A stretch of DNA of 64,000 nucleotides from JACKFB01 sp041389525 (GTDB lineage: Bacteria; Myxococcota_A; UBA9042; PHBI01; JACKFB01): assembly GCA_041389525.1 (NCBI GenBank), contig JAWKRR010000027.1:29941-93940 (forward strand), read 5' to 3'. Both the position numbers and the translations under genes were made by a program. Below are positions 8,684 to 17,328 of the stretch, piece by piece. The notes beneath the pieces were generated by a model that was not told where the DNA came from, made no database searches, and was given only the letters and a program-made list of their open reading frames with translations. The stretch's first letter is position 1. The number at the start of each line of letters is the position of its first letter.

Positions 8684-10039
8684 ATGGCAAGCGATGTCGT
8701 CGTCGTCGGAGCGGGGTTGGCGGGGCTGGTCGCGGCGCGGCGGTTGCTGCGGGCCGGGCGCAGCGTGACGGTCCTCGAGGCGCGCGAGCGGGCCGGGGGG
8801 CGCACGTTTACGCGGCCCTTTGCGGGCGGCGTGGTCGACGTGGGCGGGACGTGGATCGGGCCGACGCAGCGGCGGGTGCTGGCGCTGGCGGCGGAGCTGG
8901 GCGTGGCGGTGGAGGCGCAGCGGTCGGCCGGGAAGAGCCTGATGCAGGTCGGCTCGCAGATGCGGGCGTATCGGGGGACCATCCCGGCGCTGAACTTCGT
9001 GGCGCTCGTCGAGCTGCAGCGGGCGATCAGCCGCATCGACCGGATGGCGCGCGCGGTGCCGGTCGGGGCGCCGCACACGGCACCGAAGGCGCGGGTGTGG
9101 GACGCGTTGACGGTCGGGGCGTACCTGGATCGCGAGGTGCGGACCCGCGGCGCCCGCGACACGATGGCCGGGGCGGTTCGGGCGATCTTCAGCTCGGAGC
9201 CGCGCGAGGTCTCGCTCTTGTACTTCCTTTGGTACGTGCGCTGCGCTGGCGGGATCATGCCGCTGTGCGAGGTGGAGGGCGGCGCGCAGGAGAGCCGGTT
9301 CGTGGGCGGCGCGCAGCAGCTGAGCGACCGGCTGGCGGCGGAGGTCGCCGAGAACCCAGGTGGCGCCGTGCGTTTCGGCGAGCCGGTGGTCGCCATCGCG
9401 CAAGATGAGCGGGGCGTACGCGTGCGCACCGTCGGCGGGGAGTTTGAGGCGGGGCATGCGGTGCTCGCGGTTCCGCCGCACCTGGCCAGCCGGATCGCGT
9501 TCGAGCCTGAGGTGCCGTCGGTGCGCGACCAGCTGTGCCAGCGGCTGCCGATCGGCGCGTCCATCAAGGTGGTCACGGCGTACTCGCGGCCGTTTTGGCG
9601 GGCGGCGGGGTGGTCCGGCGAGGTGGTCACGGGCGACGGCCCGGTCAGCTTGGCCTTCGATGTGGGGGGCGCCGACGACGGCCCTGGCGTGCTGATGAGC
9701 TTCCTGTTGGGGGACGCGGCGCGCGGGATGGCCGACCGCGGCCCGGCGGCTCGGGAGGCGGCGGTTACCCAGGCGCTGGCTGGGTTTTTCGGGCCCGAGG
9801 CGCTGTCGCCCACCGAGGTCATCGAGCACGACTGGATGGCCGATCCCTGGGCGCGCGGCTGCTCGGTCGGCATCGGGACCGCGGGCGCGCTGACCACCTG
9901 CGGCACGGCCCTGCGCGAGCCCATCGGCCGCGTCCACCTCGCAGGCACCGAGAGCGCCACCGAGTGGGCCGGCTTCATGGATGGCGCCGTGCAGTCCGGG
10001 CAGCGGGCCGCCGACGAGATCCTCGCGCGAACGGGTTAG
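8684..10039 (+). CDS. flavin-containing amine oxidase
   Basis: A 451-residue FAD enzyme of the monoamine oxidase/polyamine oxidase family. The N-terminus carries the dinucleotide-binding fingerprint VVVGAGLAGL (from residue 5), followed by VLEARERAGGR with the acidic residue that binds the FAD ribose, and GGTWIGPTQ as in monoamine oxidases. The C-terminal flavin segment IGRVHLAGTESATEW matches the family motif. Such enzymes oxidise amines to imines, releasing hydrogen peroxide; the substrate cannot be read from the sequence. No signal peptide is seen, so a cytoplasmic location is likely. The ATG at 8684 has no clear Shine-Dalgarno sequence; TATCTG lies seven bases upstream. An 11-base inverted repeat follows the gene. 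Confidence 0.9.
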   Translation: MASDVVVVGAGLAGLVAARRLLRAGRSVTVLEARERAGGRTFTRPFAGGVVDVGGTWIGPTQRRVLALAAELGVAVEAQRSAGKSLMQVGSQMRAYRGTIPALNFVALVELQRAISRIDRMARAVPVGAPHTAPKARVWDALTVGAYLDREVRTRGARDTMAGAVRAIFSSEPREVSLLYFLWYVRCAGGIMPLCEVEGGAQESRFVGGAQQLSDRLAAEVAENPGGAVRFGEPVVAIAQDERGVRVRTVGGEFEAGHAVLAVPPHLASRIAFEPEVPSVRDQLCQRLPIGASIKVVTAYSRPFWRAAGWSGEVVTGDGPVSLAFDVGGADDGPGVLMSFLLGDAARGMADRGPAAREAAVTQALAGFFGPEALSPTEVIEHDWMADPWARGCSVGIGTAGALTTCGTALREPIGRVHLAGTESATEWAGFMDGAVQSGQRAADEILARTG

Positions 10040-10045
10040 GGCGTG

Positions 10046-10101
10046 GGGCAATCGCGGGCGGGTTTCTGCGTGACGCGGGGGTTGGTCGAGCGCGATTGCC
10101 C
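10046..10101. repeat. 11-base inverted repeat after the amine oxidase gene
   Basis: GGGCAATCGCG (10046-10056) and CGCGATTGCCC (10091-10101) are exact inverted copies separated by 34 bases. There is no T-run after it. It may end the amine oxidase transcript or be an operator for the following SDR gene; TTGACG at 10123-10128 could be the -35 box of that gene. Confidence 0.5.
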
Positions 10102-10160
10102 TGACCTATTGCCGGTGCGTCGTTGACGGGCGCCGGGCGGGCGTGGCATCTCTCGTCGCC

Positions 10161-11195
10161 ATGAAGCTTTGTGTCACGGGGGCGCCCGGCTGGTTGGGCA
10201 GTCGGCTGACGGAGGTGCTGGCGGAGGGCTTCGGCGATCCGAACGCGCCCGCGTTGCCTGCCGTCGAGAGCCTCACGCTCCTGGTTCAGCCCGGGTTTGA
10301 GCCGCCGGTGGTGCGACCAGCGCATACGCGCGTGGTCTACGGCGACATCCGGGACCCTCGCGCGGTCGAGAAGGCCGTCGAGGGTGCGGACGTGGTCCTG
10401 CACCTGGCCGCGATCATCCACCCGACGTGGCGCGGCATCGACGAGCTGATGGCCATCAATACGGGCGGGACCAAGAACCTGCTCGAGGCGGCGATCAAGG
10501 CGGGGGCGAAGCGCTTCGTGCTGATGAGCTCGAACAGTGTGGCCGGGACCTCCACCGATCTCGGGCGGCCTTTTCGCGAGGACGATGGCGTCGCGCCGTA
10601 CATGGCCTACGGGCGGAGCAAGGCGGCGGCCGAGGATCTCGTCAACGGGGCGGTCGCGGCGGGCCGAATCGAGGGCGTGTGCCTGCGTGGCTGCTGGTAC
10701 TACGGCCCGCACCAGGCCGGTCGTCAGTCGCGGTTCTTCGGGATGATCGCCAAGGGAAACCCGGTGATGTTCGGCCAGGGCGGCAACCTGCGCAGCCTCA
10801 CCTACGTCGACCACTTGACCCACGCGCTGATGCTGGCGGCTACGGTGCCTGAGGCCAATGGCCGAACGTATTGGATCGCCGACAAAGAGCCGTATCGAAC
10901 GGTGGACATCTACAACGCCATCGCCGACGCGCTGGGCGTGCCGCGGCCGAGCCCGCGCAAGCTGCCGGCGGTGGTGAGTCGGCTCTGCGCTGTGGCGGAT
11001 GCGGTGCTGCAGCGGGCTGGCGTGTATTGGACGGAGGTCCACGTCGCGGGCGAGATGGCCGAGGACATCGCCTGCGCCATCGACCGCGCCGAGGCCGAGC
11101 TGGGTTATCGGCCCTGGGTCAGTCTGGACGAGGGTATGCGCCGTTCGGTCGCCTGGGCGAGGACGCAGGGCCAGACCTTCTCGCGCGAAGGGTGA
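10161..11195 (+). CDS. NAD-dependent epimerase/dehydratase (extended SDR)
   Basis: A 344-residue extended short-chain dehydrogenase. The N-terminal nucleotide-binding motif is TGAPGWLG, the beta4 region reads LHLAAIIHPTW, and the catalytic Tyr-Lys pair is in YGRSK with the upstream SSNS supplying Ser. The family includes sugar-nucleotide epimerases and dehydratases, hydroxysteroid dehydrogenases and dihydroflavonol reductases; the substrate cannot be fixed. The ATG at 10161 (MKLCVTG) is preferred over an in-frame start at 10143 because Rossmann enzymes start just before this strand. The next SDR starts only seven bases after its stop, so the two are probably co-translated, perhaps for consecutive steps on one substrate. 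Confidence 0.85.
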   Translation: MKLCVTGAPGWLGSRLTEVLAEGFGDPNAPALPAVESLTLLVQPGFEPPVVRPAHTRVVYGDIRDPRAVEKAVEGADVVLHLAAIIHPTWRGIDELMAINTGGTKNLLEAAIKAGAKRFVLMSSNSVAGTSTDLGRPFREDDGVAPYMAYGRSKAAAEDLVNGAVAAGRIEGVCLRGCWYYGPHQAGRQSRFFGMIAKGNPVMFGQGGNLRSLTYVDHLTHALMLAATVPEANGRTYWIADKEPYRTVDIYNAIADALGVPRPSPRKLPAVVSRLCAVADAVLQRAGVYWTEVHVAGEMAEDIACAIDRAEAELGYRPWVSLDEGMRRSVAWARTQGQTFSREG

Positions 11196-11202
11196 CGCAG
11201 GC

Positions 11203-12228
11203 GTGCGCGTAGCGGTCACCGGCGCCAGCGGATTCATCGGGACGGCGCTGGTCAAGGCGCTCGCCGAGGCCGGGCACGAGGTGGTCGGGACCGACCGGTT
11301 TCCGCCCTCGGTCGAGCTGCCGATTCGCGAGTTCGTGACTGCTGATTTGGGGGGTGGACACAGCCTCGCGCGGGCCTTCACCGGCGCCGAGGTGGTCTTT
11401 CACCTGGCGGCGCTGCCGGCCATCGCCCGCGCGCCCGACTCGACCTACGTCGACACCAACATCGCGGGGACCGAGCGGGTGCTGCGACTGGCGCGGCGAG
11501 CGGGGGCGCGCAAGGTCGTCCACCTGTCGTCGAGCACGGTCTACGGCCGCCCGGACGCGGAGCCGGTCCGCGAGGACCACCCGCTGCGGCCGGCGTGCGC
11601 CTACAGCCGGAGCAAGGCGGCGGCTGAGGAGGCGTGCCTGCGCCAGGCGGATGACGGCTACGACGTCAGCATCATCCGCCCGCGGGTGGTGGTCGGCGCG
11701 GGTCGCGCGGGGATCTTCGCGACCTTCTTCGCGTTCATGGAGTTGGGGTTGCCTCTGCCCCTGCCGCGCGGCGGCGATTTCCGTTTCCAGTTTACGGCGG
11801 TCGACGACCTGGTACGCGCGCTGGAGGTCGTCGCTGAGCGCGGTGCGCCGGGGCGGATTTACAACATCGGGTCGCAGGTGGACCGGCTGCTGCGCGACGA
11901 TCTGCACGCGCTCTTTCGGCTGGCGGGGAGCCGCTCGAGGGTGATCCCGGTGCCGCCGCGCTTGGCGCTGCGGACCTTCGCGCTGCTGCACCATCTGCGG
12001 GTGGGGCCGCTGGTACCCGAGCAGTACCGTATCGCGGCGAATCACTTCGTGCTGGACACCGAGCGGGCGCGCGACGAGCTGGGCTTCACCGCGGCGCGGG
12101 CCAACATCGACGGGGTGATCGACGCGTGGCGGTGGTGGCGCGAGCACCGGGAGGCCCCGCCGCTGCAGACGCTGGTGCGGTGGTGGCGGCCGCGTCACCA
12201 GAACGCGCTGCAGCGCCGGCCGCAGTGA
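11203..12228 (+). CDS. NAD-dependent epimerase/dehydratase (extended SDR)
   Basis: A 341-residue extended SDR, paralogous to its upstream neighbour. It has TGASGFIG at the N-terminus, FHLAALPAIARAP, the active-site SSSTVYG and YSRSK (Tyr and Lys of the YxxxK pair). The start is a GTG at 11203 directly before the first Rossmann strand. The arrangement resembles UDP-glucose/galactose epimerases, but substrate residues are not diagnostic. The C-terminal 30 residues are Trp/Arg/His-rich (WRWWREHRE), an extension not typical of the core family. It sits between another SDR and an asparagine synthetase-like gene on the same strand, a combination often seen in surface polysaccharide loci, but no glycosyltransferase is present here. 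Confidence 0.85.
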   Translation: MRVAVTGASGFIGTALVKALAEAGHEVVGTDRFPPSVELPIREFVTADLGGGHSLARAFTGAEVVFHLAALPAIARAPDSTYVDTNIAGTERVLRLARRAGARKVVHLSSSTVYGRPDAEPVREDHPLRPACAYSRSKAAAEEACLRQADDGYDVSIIRPRVVVGAGRAGIFATFFAFMELGLPLPLPRGGDFRFQFTAVDDLVRALEVVAERGAPGRIYNIGSQVDRLLRDDLHALFRLAGSRSRVIPVPPRLALRTFALLHHLRVGPLVPEQYRIAANHFVLDTERARDELGFTAARANIDGVIDAWRWWREHREAPPLQTLVRWWRPRHQNALQRRPQ

Positions 12229-12390
12229 GGGGCCGTATGAACGTGGCCGCGCCGAACGCGCGGCGGGCGCTCGCGAGCCCGCACCCCGGCGAGTCGTCGC
12301 AGCCGCGGGCGAGGGCCTCGGAGTTCGAGTGCGCGCGGGGCAAGCGCCTCGTCGCGGGCTCAACGTACCTCTCGCCGCCCAGGCCCTGAG

Positions 12391-14286
12391 GTGTGCGGGA
12401 TCGCCGGCGTGCTGGGGCCCGGGGCCGGCGAGGCCATCGACGCGATGGTGGACGCGATGCGGCACCGTGGGCCCGACGGTCGCGGGGTGTTCCGCGAGCG
12501 CGGAGTGGCCGTGGGCGCGGCGCGGCTGGCCATCGTGTCGCCGTCGGATGGGGCCCAGCCCATGCTGGACGGGCCGCTCGCGCTGGTCGCGAACGCGGAG
12601 ATCTACAATCACCGGGCGCTGCGCGACGAGCTGAGCGGTGCTGGGGCGCGCTTTGCGACGGCGTGCGACATCGAGGTCATCATCCACGGCTACCGCGCGT
12701 GGGGACCCGACGTGGTGCACCGGCTGCGGGGCTTCTTCGCGTTCGCGCTGTGGGACGCCGAGCGCGGGCGGATGCTGGTGGCGCGCGACAGGTTCGGTAT
12801 CGCGCCGGCGGTGATGTGGCGCGGTCGGCATCGGGTCGCCGTGGCGTCGGAGGTCAAGGCGCTGTGTGCGCTGCCGGAGTTCGCCGCGCGGCTCAATCCG
12901 GCGGCGCTGGACCACTACCTCGACCAGCGGCATGTGGGCGCGGAGCGCAGCCTCTTCGAGGGCGTGGTGCCGGTGCCGGCGGGGGCGCGCGTGTGGCTCG
13001 ACCGGGAGGGGCGAGGCGAGTTCGAGCGGTGGTATCGCCCGCCAGCGTCGGGTTCGGGAGCGGCTCCGGCGGGAGGGTTGGCCGAGGCGACTGAGGATCT
13101 CGGGCGGGCGCTCGATGAGGCGACGGCGCTGCGGCTGCGGCACGGTGATGCGCCGGTGGGGCTGTACCTCTCCGGGGGCCTCGACTCGTCGGTCATCGCG
13201 GCGTGTGCCGGGCGGTCGCACCCGGGACGGCCTGCGTTTTCCCACGGCTTCGACCCGGCGGAGGACGAGCTGAGCTTCGCCGAGCTGGCCGCGCGTGAAT
13301 CCGGCGGGCCGTGGCACCCGGTTCAGCTCGTCCCCGACGACTTGGACGCGTTGCCGGCGATCGTCGGGGCGATGGAGGAGCCGGTCGCGAACGCCGACCT
13401 GATCGGGCTGTGGGCGCTGGCGCGGGAGGCGTCGCGCCACGTGAAGGCGGTGCTGTGCGGTGAGGGCGCCGACGAGCTGTTCGGGAGCTATCCGCACCAG
13501 CAGCTGCTGGACCGCGCGGCGCTTCACCCTCACCTCGCGTCGGCGGCGGCCTGGGCCTTGCGTCGCGCGCCGGCCGCGCTGACGCGAAATCTCGGCCCCT
13601 ATCCCGGCGCGCTGTCGGCCCCCGCGGCTCGCCAGCGCGTCGCCACCGCGCTGACGGGGGACACGCTCGAGGCTCGCTTGTCGGGGATCACGTCACTCTT
13701 CGACGGCGAGGCGCGTGGGGGGCTGTACACGCCGGACTTCGCCGAGGTCGTCAGCGCAGCGACGCTCCGGCGCGCGGCTCCCGAGTCGCCAGCCCGCGCC
13801 GAGCCATCCGATCCGAGAGCCACCCTCGACCACCTGATCGACCGAGATCTGACGGACTGGCTCCCCGCCTACCACCTGGGCCGCGAGAACCGAATCGCCA
13901 TGGCCTGGGGGCTCGAGACGCGCTACCCGTTCCTCGACGACGCCGTGGTCCAGGCCGTCCTGCCCCTCCCGCGCGAGTACAAGGTCGCGCCGTACCCACC
14001 GACCGAGAAGCGCCTCCTGCGCCGCGTCGCCGAGGGCCGCCTCCCCCCGCGCCTCGCCCGTCGCCCCAAAGGCCCTGTGCGCGTCCCCCTCTCGCTCTTC
14101 GGTCCCCGGTGGCCCGCCCTCGCGCGCGACCTGCTCTCCCCGGAGCGCGTTGCCCACCGCGGCCTCTTCAATCCAGCCGCGGTGGCCGCGCTGCTCGCCG
14201 CCGCTGACGAGCACCCCTTCGTCGCCGGCAGACAGCTCTTCGCGTTGGTGTTGCTCGAGCTCTGGCAGCAGCGGTTCACTCCCTGA
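12391..14286 (+). CDS. asnB: asparagine synthetase (glutamine-hydrolysing)
   Basis: A 631-residue class II amidotransferase/synthetase. The GTG start at 12391 gives MCGIAGV, which puts the catalytic Cys at position 2 as required for glutamine hydrolysis. The RHRGPDG motif near residue 28 and the NAEIYNH segment belong to the same glutaminase domain. The synthetase half has the ATP pyrophosphatase loop SGGLDSS (near 262) and GEGADELFGSY, both conserved in AsnB. Expected reaction: aspartate, ATP and glutamine to asparagine, AMP, pyrophosphate and glutamate. Length is somewhat above E. coli AsnB (554) and near the Bacillus AsnB/AsnO class. Because Cys2 is present, a lasso-peptide cyclase is unlikely. 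The gene is 162 bases after the second SDR and may be part of that unit. Confidence 0.88.
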   Translation: MCGIAGVLGPGAGEAIDAMVDAMRHRGPDGRGVFRERGVAVGAARLAIVSPSDGAQPMLDGPLALVANAEIYNHRALRDELSGAGARFATACDIEVIIHGYRAWGPDVVHRLRGFFAFALWDAERGRMLVARDRFGIAPAVMWRGRHRVAVASEVKALCALPEFAARLNPAALDHYLDQRHVGAERSLFEGVVPVPAGARVWLDREGRGEFERWYRPPASGSGAAPAGGLAEATEDLGRALDEATALRLRHGDAPVGLYLSGGLDSSVIAACAGRSHPGRPAFSHGFDPAEDELSFAELAARESGGPWHPVQLVPDDLDALPAIVGAMEEPVANADLIGLWALAREASRHVKAVLCGEGADELFGSYPHQQLLDRAALHPHLASAAAWALRRAPAALTRNLGPYPGALSAPAARQRVATALTGDTLEARLSGITSLFDGEARGGLYTPDFAEVVSAATLRRAAPESPARAEPSDPRATLDHLIDRDLTDWLPAYHLGRENRIAMAWGLETRYPFLDDAVVQAVLPLPREYKVAPYPPTEKRLLRRVAEGRLPPRLARRPKGPVRVPLSLFGPRWPALARDLLSPERVAHRGLFNPAAVAALLAAADEHPFVAGRQLFALVLLELWQQRFTP

Positions 14287-14630
14287 ACGTGGTCCCGCCT
14301 CCGGCCGGGCGCCCTCGACCGCCCACTCGAACCCAACCAGGGGCTCGCCTAAGTGGCTGGAATGATGAGTATTTTGGCGTTTCGCGTGTAAGTCGTGGAA
14401 ATGAAAGGGATGGCTTTGGGCCGTGCGGTGCGCTGGGGGGCGTTTTGCCTGCTCGGCGTCGGGGGGGATCGGGGGCGACGGGAGTGAATGGCGATTCATC
14501 GGGGAGAGGACGGCGGGACGGGGCGGGGCGGGAGCGTGAGAGTGGTGTCTTGGACGCAACGCGGCATCGGCCGGCGGTTGCGGGGTTGAGGGAGGCGGGG
14601 ATGGCGGGTCGGGCAGTCGGGGTGGGGCTG
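14287..14630. other. 344-base gap between convergent genes
   Basis: Lies between the asparagine synthetase stop and the stop of the transposase-like gene. No open frame here has a convincing start, Shine-Dalgarno sequence or composition. A short AT-richer patch is at about 14357-14410. No strong hairpin or repeat is evident. Confidence 0.5.
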
Positions 14631-15551
14631 CTAGGTCGGCGCTTGCATGACGCACGCGCCGTGGAGGTGGACCACCTGGTAGGTGCCCGGGGGGAACAGA
14701 GTGTCGCGGTGGCCCTGGCGCCAGAGGTCGCGGGCTCGGGCGTACAGGCGCCGGAAATCGGCGAGGAGGCCCAGGTGGGCGATCCGCGTCTCCTTGTCCT
14801 CGGCGGCGACGCGGGGGTTGAGCGCCGAGCGCGGCCCCGGGACGTCGCCCACGGGGCGGCTGAAGGGGCTCTGAGACAAGATGGCCGCGACGCCGCGGAA
14901 GCGCCGCTTGGCGTGTTTGGCCTGACGGCGGAGCTCCTCCTCCTTCGCTCGAAGGCGGCGCGTGAGTTCGGTCGCGTACTCGGCGTCGCTGAGGTGGGCG
15001 AGGCAGGGCGGCTTCGTGATGTGCAGCGCGATCTCTTTGGGAACTCGCCGTGAGCGGGCGCCGAAGTAGTGGGACGGGCGGCGGTAGACTCGCGGCGCCT
15101 CGATGAGGTCGCCCGGGCGCGTGTGGAAGCCGGGCCAGGCGCTGTGACTGGCGACGAGTCCAGACGACGTCGCGTTGGCCAAGCAATACACCAACTTGTC
15201 CCAGACCGCGCCGCGGTCGAGCAGGACGACGGCCGAGGGCTGCCGTACCGCCCAGACGTTCTCGGTCCGCCCGCGCACATCGTTGACGCACCGCGCGATG
15301 AAGGAGTGCGCGTCTCGGAGGAACACTGGCAGAGTGCCGCGCACGTCGGTCACCACGAGGTGCCAGTGGTTGCCTAGCGCGACCGAGGCGTGGACGAGGA
15401 TCCCGTGCCGCGCCGCAGCGAGCGCCAAGCAGTAGCCGATGATCATCGTCATTTCACCCCGCGCATCGGGCGTCAGCAGGTAGCAGCGCCCCATGCAGCG
15501 GCGAGTCAGCAGGTAGGTAGTACCGGGTAGAATGCGGCGGGCCTCGGACAT
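14631..15551 (-). CDS. Y1 (HUH) transposase of the REP-associated tyrosine transposase type
   Basis: A 306-residue IS200/REP-like single-strand transposase. The HUH metal motif is NHWHLVV (His62 and His64) and the catalytic Tyr is probably Tyr122 in YCLANATSSGLV, which fits the family pattern Y-x-x-x-N-x-x-x-x-G-L-V. The ATG at 15551 has GGAGGAG about nine bases upstream; a longer frame to 15671 adds 40 residues without such a site. The C-terminal third (Arg/Lys/Glu helices) is outside the core domain. RAYT proteins are usually single-copy, domesticated and linked to palindromic REP sequences. No terminal inverted repeats of a classical IS are visible, but the intergenic region upstream carries nested palindromes (15703-15775). 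Confidence 0.82.
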   Translation of the reverse strand: MSEARRILPGTTYLLTRRCMGRCYLLTPDARGEMTMIIGYCLALAAARHGILVHASVALGNHWHLVVTDVRGTLPVFLRDAHSFIARCVNDVRGRTENVWAVRQPSAVVLLDRGAVWDKLVYCLANATSSGLVASHSAWPGFHTRPGDLIEAPRVYRRPSHYFGARSRRVPKEIALHITKPPCLAHLSDAEYATELTRRLRAKEEELRRQAKHAKRRFRGVAAILSQSPFSRPVGDVPGPRSALNPRVAAEDKETRIAHLGLLADFRRLYARARDLWRQGHRDTLFPPGTYQVVHLHGACVMQAPT

Positions 15552-15674
15552 GGTGGTTTCTCCTCCGGCGGGAGGCGTGGATTCGGCCTCTCCGTGGTCA
15601 GCTCTCCTGATGTCGACCCGACGTTGGGCGACATAGAATAAGTGACGAGGAGGGGTGCCAGCCGTGCGCAACTA

Positions 15675-15694
15675 TTTTCAAACGCGAGTGAAAA
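15675..15694. repeat. short AT-rich dyad between transposase and transporter
   Basis: TTTTCA and TGAAAA are inverted arms around eight bases. It lies in the divergent promoter region of the RAYT-type gene and the nucleoside transporter. It may be an operator or a weak hairpin. Confidence 0.3.
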
Positions 15695-15702
15695 CAGCGA
15701 CT

Positions 15703-15775
15703 TCGGCGAGCCCCCGGTGATGGGTTGGGCAGCCGTCCCCCCTGCGTTTGCGGGGGGCTAGGGGCACCTCGCCGA
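15703..15775. repeat. nested palindromes upstream of the nucleoside transporter
   Basis: Outer arms TCGGCGAG (15703-15710) and CTCGCCGA (15768-15775) enclose a hairpin with CCCCCC (15737-15742) against GGGGGG (15752-15757) and an inner GC/GC pairing across a GTTT loop. The element is compatible with a REP-type palindrome next to a REP-associated transposase, or with a folded leader RNA. Confidence 0.4.
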
Positions 15776-15828
15776 CGAGGTCGGGGGCGCCGTAGGCACC
15801 TCCTCGCGCGCGTGCTATCAGCGACGGC

Positions 15829-17127
15829 GTGGAACGCATCCTCTCCGCTGCCGGTCTCTGCGGCCTCGTGCTGGTCGCGTGGCTGCTCTCCACCGACCGC
15901 CGCGCCGTCCGCTGGCGTCCCGTGCTCTGGGGCATCGCGCTCCAGCTCGCCCTCGGCGTCGTCATCCTGCTACCCGACGCCGGCCAGCTCCTCTTCCAAG
16001 GCGTCGACACCGGCGTCCGCAAGCTGCTGTCCTTCTCCGAGGCCGGCAGCGACTTCGTCTTCCAGACCATCCAGCCCCACGACATCACCGTCATCCACGA
16101 GGGCGCCCGCGAGACCGTCACCTACATCGGCCACATCTCGCCGCCCGTGAAGACGCTGGCCTTCTGGATCCTGCCCACCGTCGTCTTCTTCTCAGCCCTC
16201 ATGGCCCTGCTCTACCACTACGGCCTGATGCAGTGGCTCGTGAAGCTCTTCGCCCGCCTGATGCAGCGCACCATGGGCACCAGCGGCGCCGAGAGCCTGT
16301 CGGCCGCCGCCAACATCTTCGTCGGCCAGACCGAGGCCCCCCTCGTCATCCGCCCCTTCGTCGAGACCATGACGCGCTCCGAGCTCAACGCCGTCATGGT
16401 CGGCGGCTTCGCGACCATCGCCGGCGGCGTCATGGCGATCTACGTCGGCGTGCTCAGCCACATCGAGGGCATCGCCGGCCACCTCGTCACCGCCAGCATC
16501 ATGAGCGCCCCCGCCGCCCTCGCCATCGCCAAACTCATGGTCCCCGAGACCAGCACCCCCAAGACCATGGGCCGGACCGAGCTCAGCCTCGAGCGCCTCG
16601 ACGTCAACGGCATCGACGCCCTCGCCCGCGGCACCCTCGAAGGCCTCACCCTCGCCCTCAACATCGGCGCCATGCTCCTCGTCTTCGTCGCCGTCATCGC
16701 CATGTTCAACGCCATCATCGGCTTCCTCGGCTCGCTCCTCGGCCTGACCCTCTCGCTCCAGATCCTCTTCGGCTGGCTCTTCGCTCCCATGGCCATGCTC
16801 ATGGGCATCCCCTGGGACGAGGCCCGCACCGTCGGCATGCTCCTCGGCGAGAAGCTCGTCCTCACCGAGCTCATCGCCTTTCTCCACCTGGGCGAGCTCC
16901 AATCGACCGCCCAGGCCCTCAGCCCCCGCTCCGCCGTCATCACCTCCTACGCCCTCTGCGGCTTCGCCAACTTCGCCAGCATCGGCATTCAGATCGGCGG
17001 CATCGGCGGCATCGCCCCCTCGCGCCGCCACGACCTCGCCCGCCTCGGCATGCGCGCCATGATCGGCGGCACCCTCGCCGCCATGATGACCGGCGCGGTC
17101 GCGGGCCTCATGTACACCGATGGGTAA
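15829..17127 (+). CDS. CNT family nucleoside transporter
   Basis: A 432-residue integral membrane protein of the concentrative nucleoside transporter (NupC/CNT) family, which brings nucleosides in with sodium ions or protons. It has about nine to ten hydrophobic segments. Family hallmarks are GQTEAPLVIRPFV (QxEAP motif in the first substrate half), ELNAVMVGGFATIAGGV and the C-terminal SYALCGFANFASIGIQIGGI. The start is a GTG at 15829 with no clear Shine-Dalgarno sequence; TATCAG lies seven bases upstream. It precedes the SAM hydrolase gene on the same strand. Since that enzyme releases adenosine, the two may act in one adenosine economy, which is inference from neighbourhood. Confidence 0.92.
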   Translation: MERILSAAGLCGLVLVAWLLSTDRRAVRWRPVLWGIALQLALGVVILLPDAGQLLFQGVDTGVRKLLSFSEAGSDFVFQTIQPHDITVIHEGARETVTYIGHISPPVKTLAFWILPTVVFFSALMALLYHYGLMQWLVKLFARLMQRTMGTSGAESLSAAANIFVGQTEAPLVIRPFVETMTRSELNAVMVGGFATIAGGVMAIYVGVLSHIEGIAGHLVTASIMSAPAALAIAKLMVPETSTPKTMGRTELSLERLDVNGIDALARGTLEGLTLALNIGAMLLVFVAVIAMFNAIIGFLGSLLGLTLSLQILFGWLFAPMAMLMGIPWDEARTVGMLLGEKLVLTELIAFLHLGELQSTAQALSPRSAVITSYALCGFANFASIGIQIGGIGGIAPSRRHDLARLGMRAMIGGTLAAMMTGAVAGLMYTDG

Positions 17128-17166
17128 GAGGGTATGGAGGTATTCGGACCGAGCATCGCGCCAGCG

Positions 17167-17244
17167 ACGTCTTTCAGGGACTTAGGCGCGGAGGGCGCTG
17201 GCCCAGCGCAAGAAACCGACGCGCGTAAGTCCCTGAAAAGACGT
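17167..17244. repeat. long structured inverted repeat between transporter and SAM hydrolase
   Basis: Left arm 17167-17184 and right arm 17226-17244 are inverted copies of 18 bases with one extra A on the right (key core AGGGACTTA / TAAGTCCCT). Inside is a second hairpin, GCGCTG (17195-17200) against CAGCGC (17204-17209) with a three-base loop. It could be a leader structure of the SAM hydrolase mRNA, a terminator of the transporter, or a dispersed palindromic element. Confidence 0.6.
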
Positions 17245-17328
17245 AATCCAGCGGGCCGGCCGGAGAACACCTCGACACCCTCTGAGCGCCCCGCGTCGTC
17301 CCCGCCCGGATTCGAGCCCTGCGGCATC

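Noticed and set aside
7789..9978. 729-codon minus frame as one protein
   Set aside because: Only the last 271 codons (lipoprotein) are convincing; the rest is antisense of the amine oxidase.
11119..13533. 804-codon minus frame
   Set aside because: Antisense of SDR and asparagine synthetase genes, both with intact active sites on the plus strand.
12391..14286. lasso-peptide cyclase
   Set aside because: Cys2 and the glutaminase motifs are intact, and no transglutaminase-like or precursor gene is adjacent.
14289..15053. 254-codon plus frame
   Set aside because: Mostly antisense of the HUH transposase, whose motifs are on the minus strand.
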